From Candidatus Omnitrophota bacterium (GTDB lineage Bacteria; Omnitrophota; Gorgyraeia; Zapsychrales; Fredricksoniimonadaceae): a DNA stretch of 40,047 nt. The notes beneath the pieces are model-generated. The model did no database searches and was not told the DNA's origin. It saw only the letters and a list, made by a program, of their open reading frames with translations. This document shows, piece by piece, positions 19,416 to 28,080 of this stretch. A program made the position numbers and the translations under genes. Location: the NCBI GenBank assembly GCA_903901225.1, contig CAIUQE010000007.1:1-40047 (forward strand). Reading direction: 5' to 3'. The number at the start of each line of letters is the position of its first letter. The first letter of the stretch is position 1.

Positions 19416-20011
19416 TGCGGCGCAAAGCGTTCACCCTTATCGAGATCTTGCTGGTGTGCTCCATATTCGCGACACTGTCGATCGCCATTTTCACGTGCCT
19501 CTCGAACGGGATCACGCTGTGGCACAGGGCCAATCAGCTTGTGACGGAGGAGGATGTGGGGCTCTTTTTTGACCGTTTTTCTTCGGACCTGCGCAATACC
19601 TTCAATTATTCAAAATTTGTTTTTACAGGGGATGAATTCAAGACAGATTTTCCGACGGTCGTATGGACCTCCGCCGATCATGTCAGCGTGCGCGCGGGGG
19701 AGGGCGTTGTCGACCAGCTCGGCAGGGTCCAGTATGTTTATGATACCGGGAGGGGTGTTGTTTTACGCCGGCAGGCCAATTATTCCCAGGCTTTGCAGGA
19801 TGCGTGGGGGGGCGAGGAGATCGTTCTGCCCATGGTCAAAGGAGTGAGCTTCCACTATTTTTACAGCTCTTCCCGCGATCCGCGGATGGTTGTTGAGCCG
19901 GGAGACGGCATTCCGGCGGGCGTGGAGATCGACATTGTCCTTCCGGGGGCCGCGCCGGGATCTGAGGACAAAGTGTTCCGGCGGTATATGCCGGTGCCGG
20001 TGGGGGTTTAG
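19415..20011 (+). CDS. gspJ: Minor pseudopilin, GspJ-like
   Basis: 198 residues. Starts MRRKAFTLIEILLVCSIFA, a short prepilin leader with cleavage after Ala or close to it; the usual Gly at the cleavage position is Ala here, which prepilin peptidases tolerate in some cases. The C-terminal domain contains DRFSSDLRN and a GVxFHYF segment typical of GspJ. It overlaps the preceding stop by one base (TGATG). Confidence 0.85.
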   Translation: MRRKAFTLIEILLVCSIFATLSIAIFTCLSNGITLWHRANQLVTEEDVGLFFDRFSSDLRNTFNYSKFVFTGDEFKTDFPTVVWTSADHVSVRAGEGVVDQLGRVQYVYDTGRGVVLRRQANYSQALQDAWGGEEIVLPMVKGVSFHYFYSSSRDPRMVVEPGDGIPAGVEIDIVLPGAAPGSEDKVFRRYMPVPVGV

Positions 20012-20012
20012 C

Positions 20013-21032
20013 ATGGCTTCTCGTTCCCGCGGGTTCATCTTGATGTCGGCGTTGTGGACGCTCACGTTCCTTACCATCCTTGTATTGACTCTTTTCAGCA
20101 CGATCCGCCAGAGGATCATCCTTTTTCAGCGTCTGGAAACCCGCGCGCGTGTCCAGCTTGCGGCCGAGGCCGGGGCCAAGAAGGCCATTGCCGTCCTTCT
20201 GGATGACCTTGAAAATAATCAGTTCATGCTGACACCCCAGGCGAAAGTTCGCCGGATGAACAATCCCGGTGAGTTCGCCGCGATCCCCGTTGGGGACCTT
20301 CGCGTCGAGGTCGTCCATGAGATGCCGGATGACAGGTCGGGCGTCGTCGTTGAACGCTGGGGCATGGCCGACGAGCAATCGAAGATCAACCTGAACACGG
20401 CTTCCGCGGAAACGATCAGGGTCCTGATCATGGAGGTCCTGGGCTGGGGCGGCGTTGAGGCCAAAGGCCTTGCGGACGCGATCACCGACTGGCGCGATGC
20501 CGGGCGTCATGAGGCGGGGGGTTTTTTCAGTGATGATTATTACAAGAGCCTGGAATTTCCCTATGCCATGAAGGATCAGCCTTTTGAGCGCCCAGATGAG
20601 CTTTTGCTGGTCAAGGGGGTTGACCGCAAGGTCTTTAATGCGCTTCTGCCTTTCGTTACGGTTTATGGTGACGGGCGTGTGAATATCAATACCGCGTCCA
20701 GGAAAATCCTTCTGGCGCTGGGCCTTGAGGCGAATGTCGCGGACAAGGTCCTTAAAGCCCGTCGAGGAGAGGATGACCTCGAGGGAACGGCGGATGATCA
20801 TGTTTTTGCGCGGACCTTTGATGTCGCGGCCGAGACCGCCAAGGTTGTGGCCCTTGAGGCGCGTGAAGCCCGGCAGATCGATGCGTTGAACGGCCAGGGG
20901 ATCCTTACGACGGGGTCAGGGATCTATTTTTTTACGGCCAGGGTCCTGGCGGCGGAGGGAGGATATCAAAAGACAGTGGCCTGTGTTTTTGACGCTCTCA
21001 GCAGTCGCACGGTTTACTGGTATGAAAAATAA
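20013..21032 (+). CDS. gspK: Minor pseudopilin GspK
   Basis: 339 residues, the usual large size for GspK. Leader MASRSRG is followed by FILMSALWTL, which lacks Glu at mature position 5, as is normal for GspK, the pseudopilus tip subunit. Two helix-hairpin-like segments, KINLNTASAETIR and VNINTASRKIL, are the GspK signature. ATG 20013 is chosen rather than upstream in-frame codons at 19890, which lie inside gspJ. It starts two bases after the gspJ stop. The gene ends before a short AT-rich gap that carries a promoter for the next unit. Confidence 0.92.
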   Translation: MASRSRGFILMSALWTLTFLTILVLTLFSTIRQRIILFQRLETRARVQLAAEAGAKKAIAVLLDDLENNQFMLTPQAKVRRMNNPGEFAAIPVGDLRVEVVHEMPDDRSGVVVERWGMADEQSKINLNTASAETIRVLIMEVLGWGGVEAKGLADAITDWRDAGRHEAGGFFSDDYYKSLEFPYAMKDQPFERPDELLLVKGVDRKVFNALLPFVTVYGDGRVNINTASRKILLALGLEANVADKVLKARRGEDDLEGTADDHVFARTFDVAAETAKVVALEAREARQIDALNGQGILTTGSGIYFFTARVLAAEGGYQKTVACVFDALSSRTVYWYEK

Positions 21033-21043
21033 TTTTTTTTATA

Positions 21044-21073
21044 TTGAAGCCTTTCAAATTCATAGTTTATAAT
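21044..21073 (+). promoter_or_regulatory. Sigma70-type promoter for the GspL-like operon
   Basis: TTGAAG at 21044-21049 and TATAAT at 21068-21073 are separated by 18 bp in an AT-rich gap after gspK. The likely transcript start is about 15 bases before the ATG at 21097. This gives the genes from 21097 on their own transcription. Confidence 0.65.
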
Positions 21074-21096
21074 GCAACTATCAAAGGTTGGAGACA

Positions 21097-22572
21097 ATGC
21101 CCTTAAATCAAGCAAAATTGATCACTATTTCCCTGACACCCTCTCTTGTCAAGATCGCCCAGTTGACGCGTGCGGGCGTTGTCGAGAAGCTTGTCCAGAA
21201 ACCGGTTCCTGAAGGGGCTGTTGAAGCGGCACTGCGCGAGGCCCTCACAGGGTTCCAGGTCAAGAACGCGGGCATAGTCTGTGTCCTTTCGGGCGACGTC
21301 GCGACAACGAAATATCTGGAGGTCCCATCTTCCAGTAAGGAAGAGATAGAGTCCATTCTGGCGCTCCAGGCGTCCCGGCACACGCCTTTCAGTAAAGATG
21401 AGATACTGACCAGTTATATCAAAATCGGGTCTCCACGGCCGAATTTCTCGAGTGTCCTTCTTATTGTTGTGAAGAGGGACGTGGTCAAGGAAAAACTGGC
21501 GGCCCTGCGCGGCGCGGGGCTCAGCATGGAAGCGGTCCTTTTCGCGCCTGAAGGTATCGCGCGTTTTTATTCCAGGGAAGTCAATCCCAAGAAAGGTGAG
21601 AAGTTCGCTCTTGTGGATGTCGGATCGCGGCACACGACTTTTATCGTTGTCGGTGAAGGCGTCCCCATCATGTCCCGCAATATACCCGTCGGGGTAGAGC
21701 ATGTTGCTGCTGACCCCGCGGCACTAGCGCAGATCGTTACGGAAACGAAAGCCTCGATCGATGCGTTCCAGCAGGAAACATCGTCGCGGCCGCGCAGCGT
21801 CATCCTTACGAGCGCCCATACGGCCATCGCGGGCCTGGAGGTCTCTCTTGCCGAGGCACTGGCGTGCAAGGCCGAGGTCATTCCTTATGCCCGCATTGTC
21901 AAGGGGGTCAAGGGGTTGAAGGAGCAGTTGGCGAGGGATTTTGTTGACGAGTCCGCCCTTGACGTGATCGCCACCGGGGTCATGGCGGGCAAGTGCGCCG
22001 CAGACCTTGTTCCCCAGGAGATCAAGGACCAGCGTTCGATCGTGGAGAAGGGGCGAGAGACGATGCAGGCGGGGGTATTCGTCCTGCTTATACTGGCATT
22101 TGTCGGCGCAGGTTTGCTTAGCCGCCTTTATTTTAAGGATCTTTTTCTGAAACAGAATCTCATCGGGAAATATTCCGATCAGAAGAAGGAAGTCGGTCTT
22201 CTGGAGAACATGATCAACAAGACGCGTTCTTTGCGTGACTATTTGCAGGCGCGGCAGCTGCCGTTGGAGGCGATCCGTGAACTTTACAGGATCGTTCCGG
22301 ATGAGATATACCTTTCCAGCATCACCATGGATGATACCGGCAGTATTTCCCTCGCGGGTATTTCCGATTCCATGTCCAAGGTTTTTGCCTTTGTGACGGC
22401 ACTGGAAGAATCCCCTTTGTTCGAGAACGTCAAGACCAAGTCGACAACAGCCAAGAAAGAACGCAGCAAGGATGTGGCGGCTTTTGAGATCGTGTTGAAA
22501 CTTTCACCGGCCGCTGACAGCCTCGCGGAAAAGTCGCAAGCTGATGCGGGCCTGCCCAAGCAGGGAAAATAA
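21097..22572 (+). CDS. PilM-PilN / GspL-like fusion assembly protein
   Basis: 491 residues. Residues 1-~300 resemble the actin-like PilM/GspL cytoplasmic domain, with FALVDVGSRHTTFIVV as the phosphate-binding segment and the ASRHTPFSKDEI region typical of PilM. A transmembrane helix at ~330-350 is followed by a periplasmic PilN-like part with a coiled coil and an LSSITMDDTGSISLAGIS ferredoxin-like strand pattern. In type IV pili PilM and PilN are usually separate; in type II secretion GspL joins both parts, so this is functionally GspL. ATG 21097 is used; AAAGG lies nine bases upstream. Confidence 0.85.
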   Translation: MPLNQAKLITISLTPSLVKIAQLTRAGVVEKLVQKPVPEGAVEAALREALTGFQVKNAGIVCVLSGDVATTKYLEVPSSSKEEIESILALQASRHTPFSKDEILTSYIKIGSPRPNFSSVLLIVVKRDVVKEKLAALRGAGLSMEAVLFAPEGIARFYSREVNPKKGEKFALVDVGSRHTTFIVVGEGVPIMSRNIPVGVEHVAADPAALAQIVTETKASIDAFQQETSSRPRSVILTSAHTAIAGLEVSLAEALACKAEVIPYARIVKGVKGLKEQLARDFVDESALDVIATGVMAGKCAADLVPQEIKDQRSIVEKGRETMQAGVFVLLILAFVGAGLLSRLYFKDLFLKQNLIGKYSDQKKEVGLLENMINKTRSLRDYLQARQLPLEAIRELYRIVPDEIYLSSITMDDTGSISLAGISDSMSKVFAFVTALEESPLFENVKTKSTTAKKERSKDVAAFEIVLKLSPAADSLAEKSQADAGLPKQGK

Positions 22573-22581
22573 GGAGATACC

Positions 22582-23223
22582 TTGTTCAGTAAATTCATCT
22601 CAGGACTTTCGCCGAACGAAAAAAAGATGCTTGGCATTGCCTCCTTGTTCGTTCTGCTGGCGCTTTTTTGCCGTTTATTGCTTGGTCCTTCCCTGAGCCG
22701 TATGAAAGAACTCGATGACAATATCGCGAAGGAAGAAGACGTTATCCGGCAGAACCTGCGGTTCCTTGGTTACCGTGAACGCATTGTCAAGGAAGCTTCG
22801 GCGTTCAATGAATATTATACCAAGGATGTGCGCACGGAGGATGAGGTCATCGCTGATTTCTTGAAAAAGCTCGAGTTGATGGGCACAAAGTCAAAGGTCG
22901 AACTTTCGAAAATATCTCCCGCTGCCCAGGAATACCAGAAACATTATGTCAAGTATATGGTCACGATGGAGTGCTCCGGCAAACTCGAGGACGTGACCGG
23001 TTTTCTCTATACGATCAACAATTCCAAGGAATTGATCCGGGTCGAGAAAATGACATTGGCTGGTAATACCCGCGCGGCGGGGACCGTCCAGGCCAGCTTG
23101 ACGGTATCCAAGATGATCGTCGGTGCCGATCCTTCCGCCGACCCCAAAAGCCTTGTCCGTGTCAGGGAAGAGGTCAAGCCTGAAACGCCCAAGGCTGAGG
23201 CTCCGGCGGACGCCAAAAAATGA
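22582..23223 (+). CDS. PilO / GspM-like assembly protein
   Basis: 213 residues. One transmembrane helix near residues 13-35, then a coiled coil (~40-75) and a ferredoxin-like periplasmic domain (~85-185), the PilO/GspM plan. The tail is rich in Pro, Ala, Lys and Glu. It would pair with the GspL-like protein to tie the platform to the periplasm. The start is TTG at 22582 with a perfect AAGGAG eight bases upstream; no better ATG is near. Confidence 0.8.
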   Translation: MFSKFISGLSPNEKKMLGIASLFVLLALFCRLLLGPSLSRMKELDDNIAKEEDVIRQNLRFLGYRERIVKEASAFNEYYTKDVRTEDEVIADFLKKLELMGTKSKVELSKISPAAQEYQKHYVKYMVTMECSGKLEDVTGFLYTINNSKELIRVEKMTLAGNTRAAGTVQASLTVSKMIVGADPSADPKSLVRVREEVKPETPKAEAPADAKK

Positions 23224-24014
23224 CCCACGGCTGGCGCTGGTCCATCGCGCTGACACCCCCCTTTATTTTTATTGCCACGACAATCCTCTTTGCGGCTCCC
23301 ATGAGCAAAGAGCAGCTCTTTCAGCTGGCCACGGCCGCGGCGGCGGATCATCAATTTGACCAGTCGGTCGCTCTTTTCGAGAAAGTCATCGAGCTCGATC
23401 CGAAATTCGCTCCGGCGTATAACGCGTTGGGCCTTGTGAACCAGAGTTTTGAACAGGGAGATCCAGACAAGGCGGAGCATTATTTTGAAATGGCTGTCGC
23501 GATCGCGCCTGATTTCTTTGAAAGCTGGAACAATCTTGGAAAGTTTTATTATACGAAAGGCCGTTTTGTCGACGCCGAACAGGCGTTTCAAAGGACGCTC
23601 AAGATCAAGCCGGACCAGCCGGAAATACAGCGGATGCTGGCCTGGGATTATCTGTTGGGTCAGTCCCGCCCGGCAGATGCACTGGCATTTTTTAGAAAAG
23701 CGGTGCAGGTGCTGGATGAGCCATCGCTTTATTACGGGATGGGCCTTGCCTATATCCTGCAAGGCGACCGTTTTCGCATCTTTGATGCCGTGACCGAGTT
23801 GCGCCGGCACAATAGGGAAGAAGAGGCCGCTAAACTTGAAAAGATGGTCCGTGATAATATCCGTTTGTCATCCAAACCCGGCACACCTCTTGTGGTGGGT
23901 GATCCCGGGCAGGCATCTTTGTTCGATCAGCAGGTGAAAGAGTTGAGGGAAAACGGGTTCGGTGTCAATGACAAGGGGGCGATCAAAGTGCGTTTGAAAG
24001 GGCCATTGCTATGA
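23220..24014 (+). CDS. TPR protein with signal sequence
   Basis: 264 residues. A hydrophobic N-terminal segment (residues 8-25) suggests export or anchoring. At least three tetratricopeptide repeats follow (~30-165), with AYNALGLVNQSFEQGD, AVAIAPDFFESWNNLGKFYY and a GRFVDAEQAFQRTLKIKPDQP unit. Such proteins often act as assembly factors (PilF-type) or scaffolds. The ATG overlaps the stop of the PilO-like gene by four bases, tying it to the secretion operon. The last ~70 residues are charged and not TPR-like. Confidence 0.8.
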   Translation: MTHGWRWSIALTPPFIFIATTILFAAPMSKEQLFQLATAAAADHQFDQSVALFEKVIELDPKFAPAYNALGLVNQSFEQGDPDKAEHYFEMAVAIAPDFFESWNNLGKFYYTKGRFVDAEQAFQRTLKIKPDQPEIQRMLAWDYLLGQSRPADALAFFRKAVQVLDEPSLYYGMGLAYILQGDRFRIFDAVTELRRHNREEEAAKLEKMVRDNIRLSSKPGTPLVVGDPGQASLFDQQVKELRENGFGVNDKGAIKVRLKGPLL

Positions 24015-25147
24015 AGACCCGGCAGTCTTTTTGTGTCGTTGTGGCCATGGGCACGCGACCCGAGGTGATCAAGCTGGCGCCCGTGGTCATGGCCTTGCGG
24101 AAACTTTCCGGGGTCCGTGTCCGTGTGCTCGTGACCGGGCAGCACCGGACCATGATGGATGAGGCGCTTGACGTGTTCGGTATCAAGCCTGACCATGACC
24201 TTGATATCATGCGCCCGGGCCAATCACTTTTCGACGTGACATCGCGTATCCTCCAGGGACTGCCCGGTATCCTGGCGCGCGAGAAGATCGACCTCATGAT
24301 CGTGCAGGGTGATACGGCGACGACATTCGCCTGCGCCTTGGCCGCCTATTATAACCGTATTCCCGTGGCCCATGTGGAAGCCGGGTTGCGCACGATGGAC
24401 AAGTACCGGCCGTTCCCTGAAGAGATGAATCGCCGCCTGACCGGGGTCCTGGCCGACCTGCATTTTGCGCCGACGCCGCAGGCCAGGAAAGACCTCCTGC
24501 GCGAGAATGTCCCTCCCGCGCGCGTGCTGATGACGGGGAATACTGTCGTCGACGCCTTGCAAATGGTCCGTTCCCGCAAGAATGATTTCAAGAACCCCAT
24601 ATTACGCCGCCTTGCCGGCTCTACCACGAAGATCGTGCTGGTGACATTGCATCGCCGGGAAAGTTTTGGCGATGGGTTGCGCCAGGTCCTTCTGGCCCTG
24701 CGCGACATAAGCCTTCTTCCGGGGGTGGCTGTTGTTTATCCGGTGCACTTGAATCCGCAGGTCCGTTCCCAGGTGGCCGAGACACTGGCCGGCGGCAAGG
24801 TCCATCTCCTGGAACCCTTGCGTTATGATGAATTTGTCCCTTTGATGAAACAGGCTCACCTGATCGTTACGGACTCAGGGGGGATCCAGGAAGAGGCCTG
24901 CGCTTTGAAAAAACCCGTGATCATCACGCGGGAAAGGACTGAGCGCCCCGAGGCGGTAAAGGCGGGCTTTGCCGAGCTATTGGGTTTTGACCGTGGCCGC
25001 ATTGTGGCTTCGGCCCGGCGTTTGGTGGAAGATAAAGGTTACTATCGTCGCAGGTGCGGGCACAGGAATCCTTTTGGTGACGGCAAGGCGGCGGCGCGTA
25101 TCGCGAAGGCCTGCCTGCGTTATTTACAACAGATAAGTCGAGGTTAA
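24011..25147 (+). CDS. wecB: UDP-N-acetylglucosamine 2-epimerase (non-hydrolysing)
   Basis: 378 residues, normal family length. The enzyme interconverts UDP-GlcNAc and UDP-ManNAc in the cytoplasm. Motifs are GTRPEVIKLAPV, TGQHRTMMD, VQGDTATTFA, HVEAGLRT, FPEEMNRR, TLHRRES, and DSGGIQEEA followed by RERTERPEA. It starts inside the last codons of the TPR gene (ATGA overlap). With the two glycosyltransferases that follow, it likely feeds an envelope glycan or lipid-linked sugar. Confidence 0.95.
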   Translation: MKTRQSFCVVVAMGTRPEVIKLAPVVMALRKLSGVRVRVLVTGQHRTMMDEALDVFGIKPDHDLDIMRPGQSLFDVTSRILQGLPGILAREKIDLMIVQGDTATTFACALAAYYNRIPVAHVEAGLRTMDKYRPFPEEMNRRLTGVLADLHFAPTPQARKDLLRENVPPARVLMTGNTVVDALQMVRSRKNDFKNPILRRLAGSTTKIVLVTLHRRESFGDGLRQVLLALRDISLLPGVAVVYPVHLNPQVRSQVAETLAGGKVHLLEPLRYDEFVPLMKQAHLIVTDSGGIQEEACALKKPVIITRERTERPEAVKAGFAELLGFDRGRIVASARRLVEDKGYYRRRCGHRNPFGDGKAAARIAKACLRYLQQISRG

Positions 25148-25148
25148 A

Positions 25149-25844
25149 ATGATATCGATCGTCGTCCCCGCGTATAACGAAGAAGAGGTTATCCAGCGTT
25201 TTTTGGACGCGTGTGTCCGGGATATCAGGCTAGATGAGCCTTTTGAGATCGTTGTGGTCAATGACGGCAGTGCCGATGCCACGGCGTCGATCGTGCGTAA
25301 ATTCCAGGAAAGCGACCCGCGTGTCCGCCTGGTGAATCATGAGGTCAACCGGGGGCTTGGCAAGGCCCTGGAAACGGGCTTCCGGGAGGCGAAGGGTTCT
25401 GTTGTCGTGACCATGGACTCCGACCTGACGCATCCACCGGCGATGATCAAAGATCTTGTGGCGGGAATGAAGGATGCGGATATCTGTATAGCTTCAAGGT
25501 ACGTCAAAGGCGGCGGGATGGAGGATGTCCCGGCATGGCGGGTTTTTGTCAGCCGGGCGGCGAACCTTGTTTTTGACCTGATATTCTGGACGGGCATTCA
25601 GGACCTCTCATCGGGATTTAAAGCTTACAAGGCGGAACACATCAAAAAGACGCCCATACACGCGAGTGGCTTTGAATGCCAGATGGAGATCATGCTGTAT
25701 TTTATCAAGAACCATTTACGCCATCGCGAGATCCCGTTGATGCTTAAGAATCGCCAGTTCGGTTCATCCAAATTCCGTTTTGTGTCCATGGGGCTGAAGT
25801 ATGTGCGCAGCCTCGGGCGTTTCCTGGCGTACCGCTGGTTGTGA
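25149..25844 (+). CDS. GT2 glycosyltransferase, polyprenyl-phosphate mannosyltransferase-like
   Basis: 231 residues. A GT-A fold enzyme: VVPAYNEEEVI at the start, VVNDGSADAT, the metal-binding DSD in TMDSDLTHPP, and SSGFKAYK. It resembles the dolichol-phosphate mannose synthase group and has no clear C-terminal membrane segments. It probably charges a polyprenyl phosphate with a sugar that the next gene's membrane enzyme could use. One base separates it from the epimerase stop. Confidence 0.9.
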   Translation: MISIVVPAYNEEEVIQRFLDACVRDIRLDEPFEIVVVNDGSADATASIVRKFQESDPRVRLVNHEVNRGLGKALETGFREAKGSVVVTMDSDLTHPPAMIKDLVAGMKDADICIASRYVKGGGMEDVPAWRVFVSRAANLVFDLIFWTGIQDLSSGFKAYKAEHIKKTPIHASGFECQMEIMLYFIKNHLRHREIPLMLKNRQFGSSKFRFVSMGLKYVRSLGRFLAYRWL

Positions 25845-25845
25845 T

Positions 25846-27486
25846 ATGAACGTATGGCGTGCAGGGTTTTGGACAGGGTCCGTCGGCCAATCCGTCCTGA
25901 TCGTCATCGGGATACTGTTGCGGTTGCGTCATTATTTCGAGAACCGCTCTTTCTGGCAGGACGAGATATGCCTGGCGCTGAGCATCACCAACCGTTCTTT
26001 TCAGGAGATATGGCAGCACGTTCTGTTGTTTCCTGATTTCGCGCAAGCCCCTCTTTTTTTCCAGATCGTTGAGAAATCCTTTGTTTCTGTTTTGGGGAAT
26101 TCCGAGATGTCCCTGCGGCTTTTCCCATTACTCGCGAGCATCGCTTCTGTTTTCCTGGCCCGCCGTTTCTTTCAGCGTTTCCTTGACCCTGTTGCCTCGA
26201 CGGTCGCCTTGGCGGCTTTCATCCTGGTCGAACCTCTGGTCTATTTCGCCGCGGAACTGAAACCTTACGGCGTGGATGTCCTGGCCGCGTTCCTGGTTTA
26301 TGAATTATTTATCTATCTGGGACGGACGTGGTCCTTGCGGGCAATTTTTTTCTTTGCAGCCGGGGGAGCGCTGGTGATCTGGGCGTCGAACGCCATGCTT
26401 TTTATCATGGCCGGCTGCGGGGCTGTTATTTTTTTGGAGAAACTCCGGGAACGTGAATGGCCGCGCGTCGCGATCCTGGCGGGTTGTTATCTCGCCTGGG
26501 CACTCAGCCTGGCCTTGCTGTATCATCTGTCGCTGGGACGGATGCTCAATCCTGATCTTTTAAAGAACTGGCGATTGACCGGAGGGTTCGCGCCGGCACC
26601 GCTCTGGACGCTGGATGGGCTTGCCTGGCTGGCGCGTGTTGTGCCCGACATGTTCCGTTCCCCGTTGGGGATGGGGTGGCCTTATGTGATGGTTGTTTTT
26701 TTTGGTGTGGGCTGTTACAGTTTCTGGCGCAAAGACAGAGGGCTTGCGATCTTTCTGGCGGCGCCCATGGTTTTGACGTTGTTGGCGGCGTCTTTTGAGA
26801 AATATCCATTTTATGAACGCATGATCCTGTTTTTGGTCCCGGCATTGCTGGCCATATGGGCTGCCGGTGTAAGAGATATGGCGGCAAAAGCTTCCCGTTA
26901 TGGTGCGTGGCTCACCGGTGCTGTCATCATGGTAGTGTTGGCCTTTCCCGTCACCCTGGCCTTTGAGAACGCAATCCATCCCCGTGAAAAAGAAGAGAAT
27001 CGCCAGGCCATGGATTTTCTGGCCGGACAGTACCGGCCCGGCGATCTTATCGCGATCAGCCCCCAGGCCCAGTATCCTTTCTGGTATTACGGACAGCGGA
27101 CGGGGTTGAACCAAAAGATCGCGGCCCATGCCATGCCGGATGAAGGTTTGTTCGCGGCGTCCGTTATCCAGCTTTTTCCCAATGTGGTCACGGAAAAAGG
27201 GATCAACATGCTGGCGTTGCGCAATGTGGTGAATGTCTACGACGGCGAGGGATATTACCGGAAATTCCTCCTGATGGGCCGCAAGAGCGATGTGGTGCGT
27301 GTCCCTGAAATATCGCCGGATGCGCTCAAAGGCATGGGGCGGGTATGGATCTTTTTGTCGCATCATAATGACCCGCAATATCCATCTTTTGTTGAACGGG
27401 TTTTTTCAAGGGCTGGTGTGAAGCTCGCGGGATTCGAAGGGGCCGGGGTGGCGGTATTCCTTTATAATATCCCGGGCGGGAAGTGA
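25846..27486 (+). CDS. GT39/ArnT-like membrane glycosyltransferase
   Basis: 546 residues with about ten to twelve hydrophobic segments. The first periplasmic loop carries FWQDEICLAL, the Asp-Glu site of GT-C enzymes, and later LVYFAAELKPYGVD, typical of the PMT/RgtA-like group. Such enzymes use polyprenyl-phosphate sugars on the periplasmic side. A periplasmic C-terminal domain of ~150 residues follows. The frame is open from 25801, but ATG 25846 follows the previous stop by one base and gives a natural membrane start. Confidence 0.85.
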   Translation: MNVWRAGFWTGSVGQSVLIVIGILLRLRHYFENRSFWQDEICLALSITNRSFQEIWQHVLLFPDFAQAPLFFQIVEKSFVSVLGNSEMSLRLFPLLASIASVFLARRFFQRFLDPVASTVALAAFILVEPLVYFAAELKPYGVDVLAAFLVYELFIYLGRTWSLRAIFFFAAGGALVIWASNAMLFIMAGCGAVIFLEKLREREWPRVAILAGCYLAWALSLALLYHLSLGRMLNPDLLKNWRLTGGFAPAPLWTLDGLAWLARVVPDMFRSPLGMGWPYVMVVFFGVGCYSFWRKDRGLAIFLAAPMVLTLLAASFEKYPFYERMILFLVPALLAIWAAGVRDMAAKASRYGAWLTGAVIMVVLAFPVTLAFENAIHPREKEENRQAMDFLAGQYRPGDLIAISPQAQYPFWYYGQRTGLNQKIAAHAMPDEGLFAASVIQLFPNVVTEKGINMLALRNVVNVYDGEGYYRKFLLMGRKSDVVRVPEISPDALKGMGRVWIFLSHHNDPQYPSFVERVFSRAGVKLAGFEGAGVAVFLYNIPGGK

Positions 27487-27487
27487 G

Positions 27488-27829
27488 ATGAAGCGTTCAG
27501 ACCGCGTGGCGGTGATCGTGTTGCCCCGGGAGCCTCTTCTGGATTGGGTCAACAGTGTGACACCTGATGACCCGGCCTGGATGGATGAACTTCTGGGGCG
27601 GGCGAACGTGTATTTTATCCCGTCGTACGAAGCGATGGACGAAGCGGAAGAATACATGCGGACCCATTTTGACGAGATCTTTTGCAATGAGCTTGCGGAG
27701 TGGTTCGAGGATGAAGCGGTCTGGCCCCAGGCGCGGACTTACGCGATGTTCGAGGAATGGTTCGACGTGATGTATGACGTGGCGGTGTTTGACCCCCAGG
27801 CCCGTCCGGCGGCGGGGCATCAGAATTGA
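27488..27829 (+). CDS. Small acidic conserved-type protein
   Basis: 113 residues, strongly acidic with many Trp, Asp and Glu (ELAEWFEDEAVWP, FEEWFDVMYDVAV). No signal peptide, no membrane segment and no named motif are seen. It follows the glycosyltransferase by one base and ends just before a bidirectional terminator, so it is the last gene of the unit. Function unknown. Confidence 0.7.
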   Translation: MKRSDRVAVIVLPREPLLDWVNSVTPDDPAWMDELLGRANVYFIPSYEAMDEAEEYMRTHFDEIFCNELAEWFEDEAVWPQARTYAMFEEWFDVMYDVAVFDPQARPAAGHQN

Positions 27830-27851
27830 GCGGTGTTTCTTTTCCAGAAAA

Positions 27852-27890
27852 GCAAAAAACCATCCCCAATTCTGGTAGATGGTTTTTTGC
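27852..27890. terminator. Bidirectional intrinsic terminator
   Basis: A perfect 13-bp inverted repeat, GCAAAAAACCATC at 27852-27864 and its complement at 27878-27890, with a 13-base loop. The arms end in runs of A or T, so it can stop transcription from both directions: the + strand unit and the - strand tRNA. Confidence 0.85.
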
Positions 27891-27905
27891 GTTAAGGAAA
27901 GAAAC

Positions 27906-27981
27906 TGGTGGACCGGATGAGAGTTGAACTCACGACCTCCTCATTGCGAACGAGGCGCTCTCCCAACTGAGCTACCGGCCC
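27906..27981 (-). tRNA. tRNA-Ala(CGC)
   Basis: A 76-nt cloverleaf on the - strand: 7-bp acceptor stem with the G3-U70 pair that marks alanine tRNAs, D arm GCTC/GAGC, anticodon stem CCTCG/TGAGG around loop TTCGCAA (anticodon CGC), 5-base variable loop, T arm with TTCAACT loop, discriminator A and an encoded CCA. All stems pair, allowing G-U. Confidence 0.95.
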
Positions 27982-28014
27982 ATCGATGATCTTTGATCCG
28001 AAATAATGAGTCAG

Positions 28015-28043
28015 AGAATATCATAACAATCTGACATTTTCAA
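28015..28043 (-). promoter_or_regulatory. Promoter of tRNA-Ala
   Basis: On the - strand TTGAAA (28043-28038) and TATTCT (28020-28015) are separated by 17 bp. Start of transcription would fall near 28008, leaving a leader of about 27 bases before the mature tRNA 5' end at 27981. Confidence 0.65.
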
Positions 28044-28080
28044 CTTATAAAATCGTTTGGAACGTTTTAAAACGACTTTG
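28044..28080 (-). terminator. Possible weak terminator after the STT3-like gene
   Basis: On the - strand AAAGTCGTTT and AAACGATTTT can pair at 9 of 10 positions, overlap the stop codon and end in an AT-rich stretch. The stem is AT-rich and the U-run is short, so termination may be partial. Confidence 0.3.

Noticed and set aside
19890-20012. Extended N-terminus for GspK
   Set aside because: This stretch is inside gspJ; ATG 20013 gives a normal leader and cleavage site.
25801-25845. Extended N-terminus for the GT39-like enzyme
   Set aside because: It overlaps the end of the GT2 gene; ATG 25846 follows the stop by one base.
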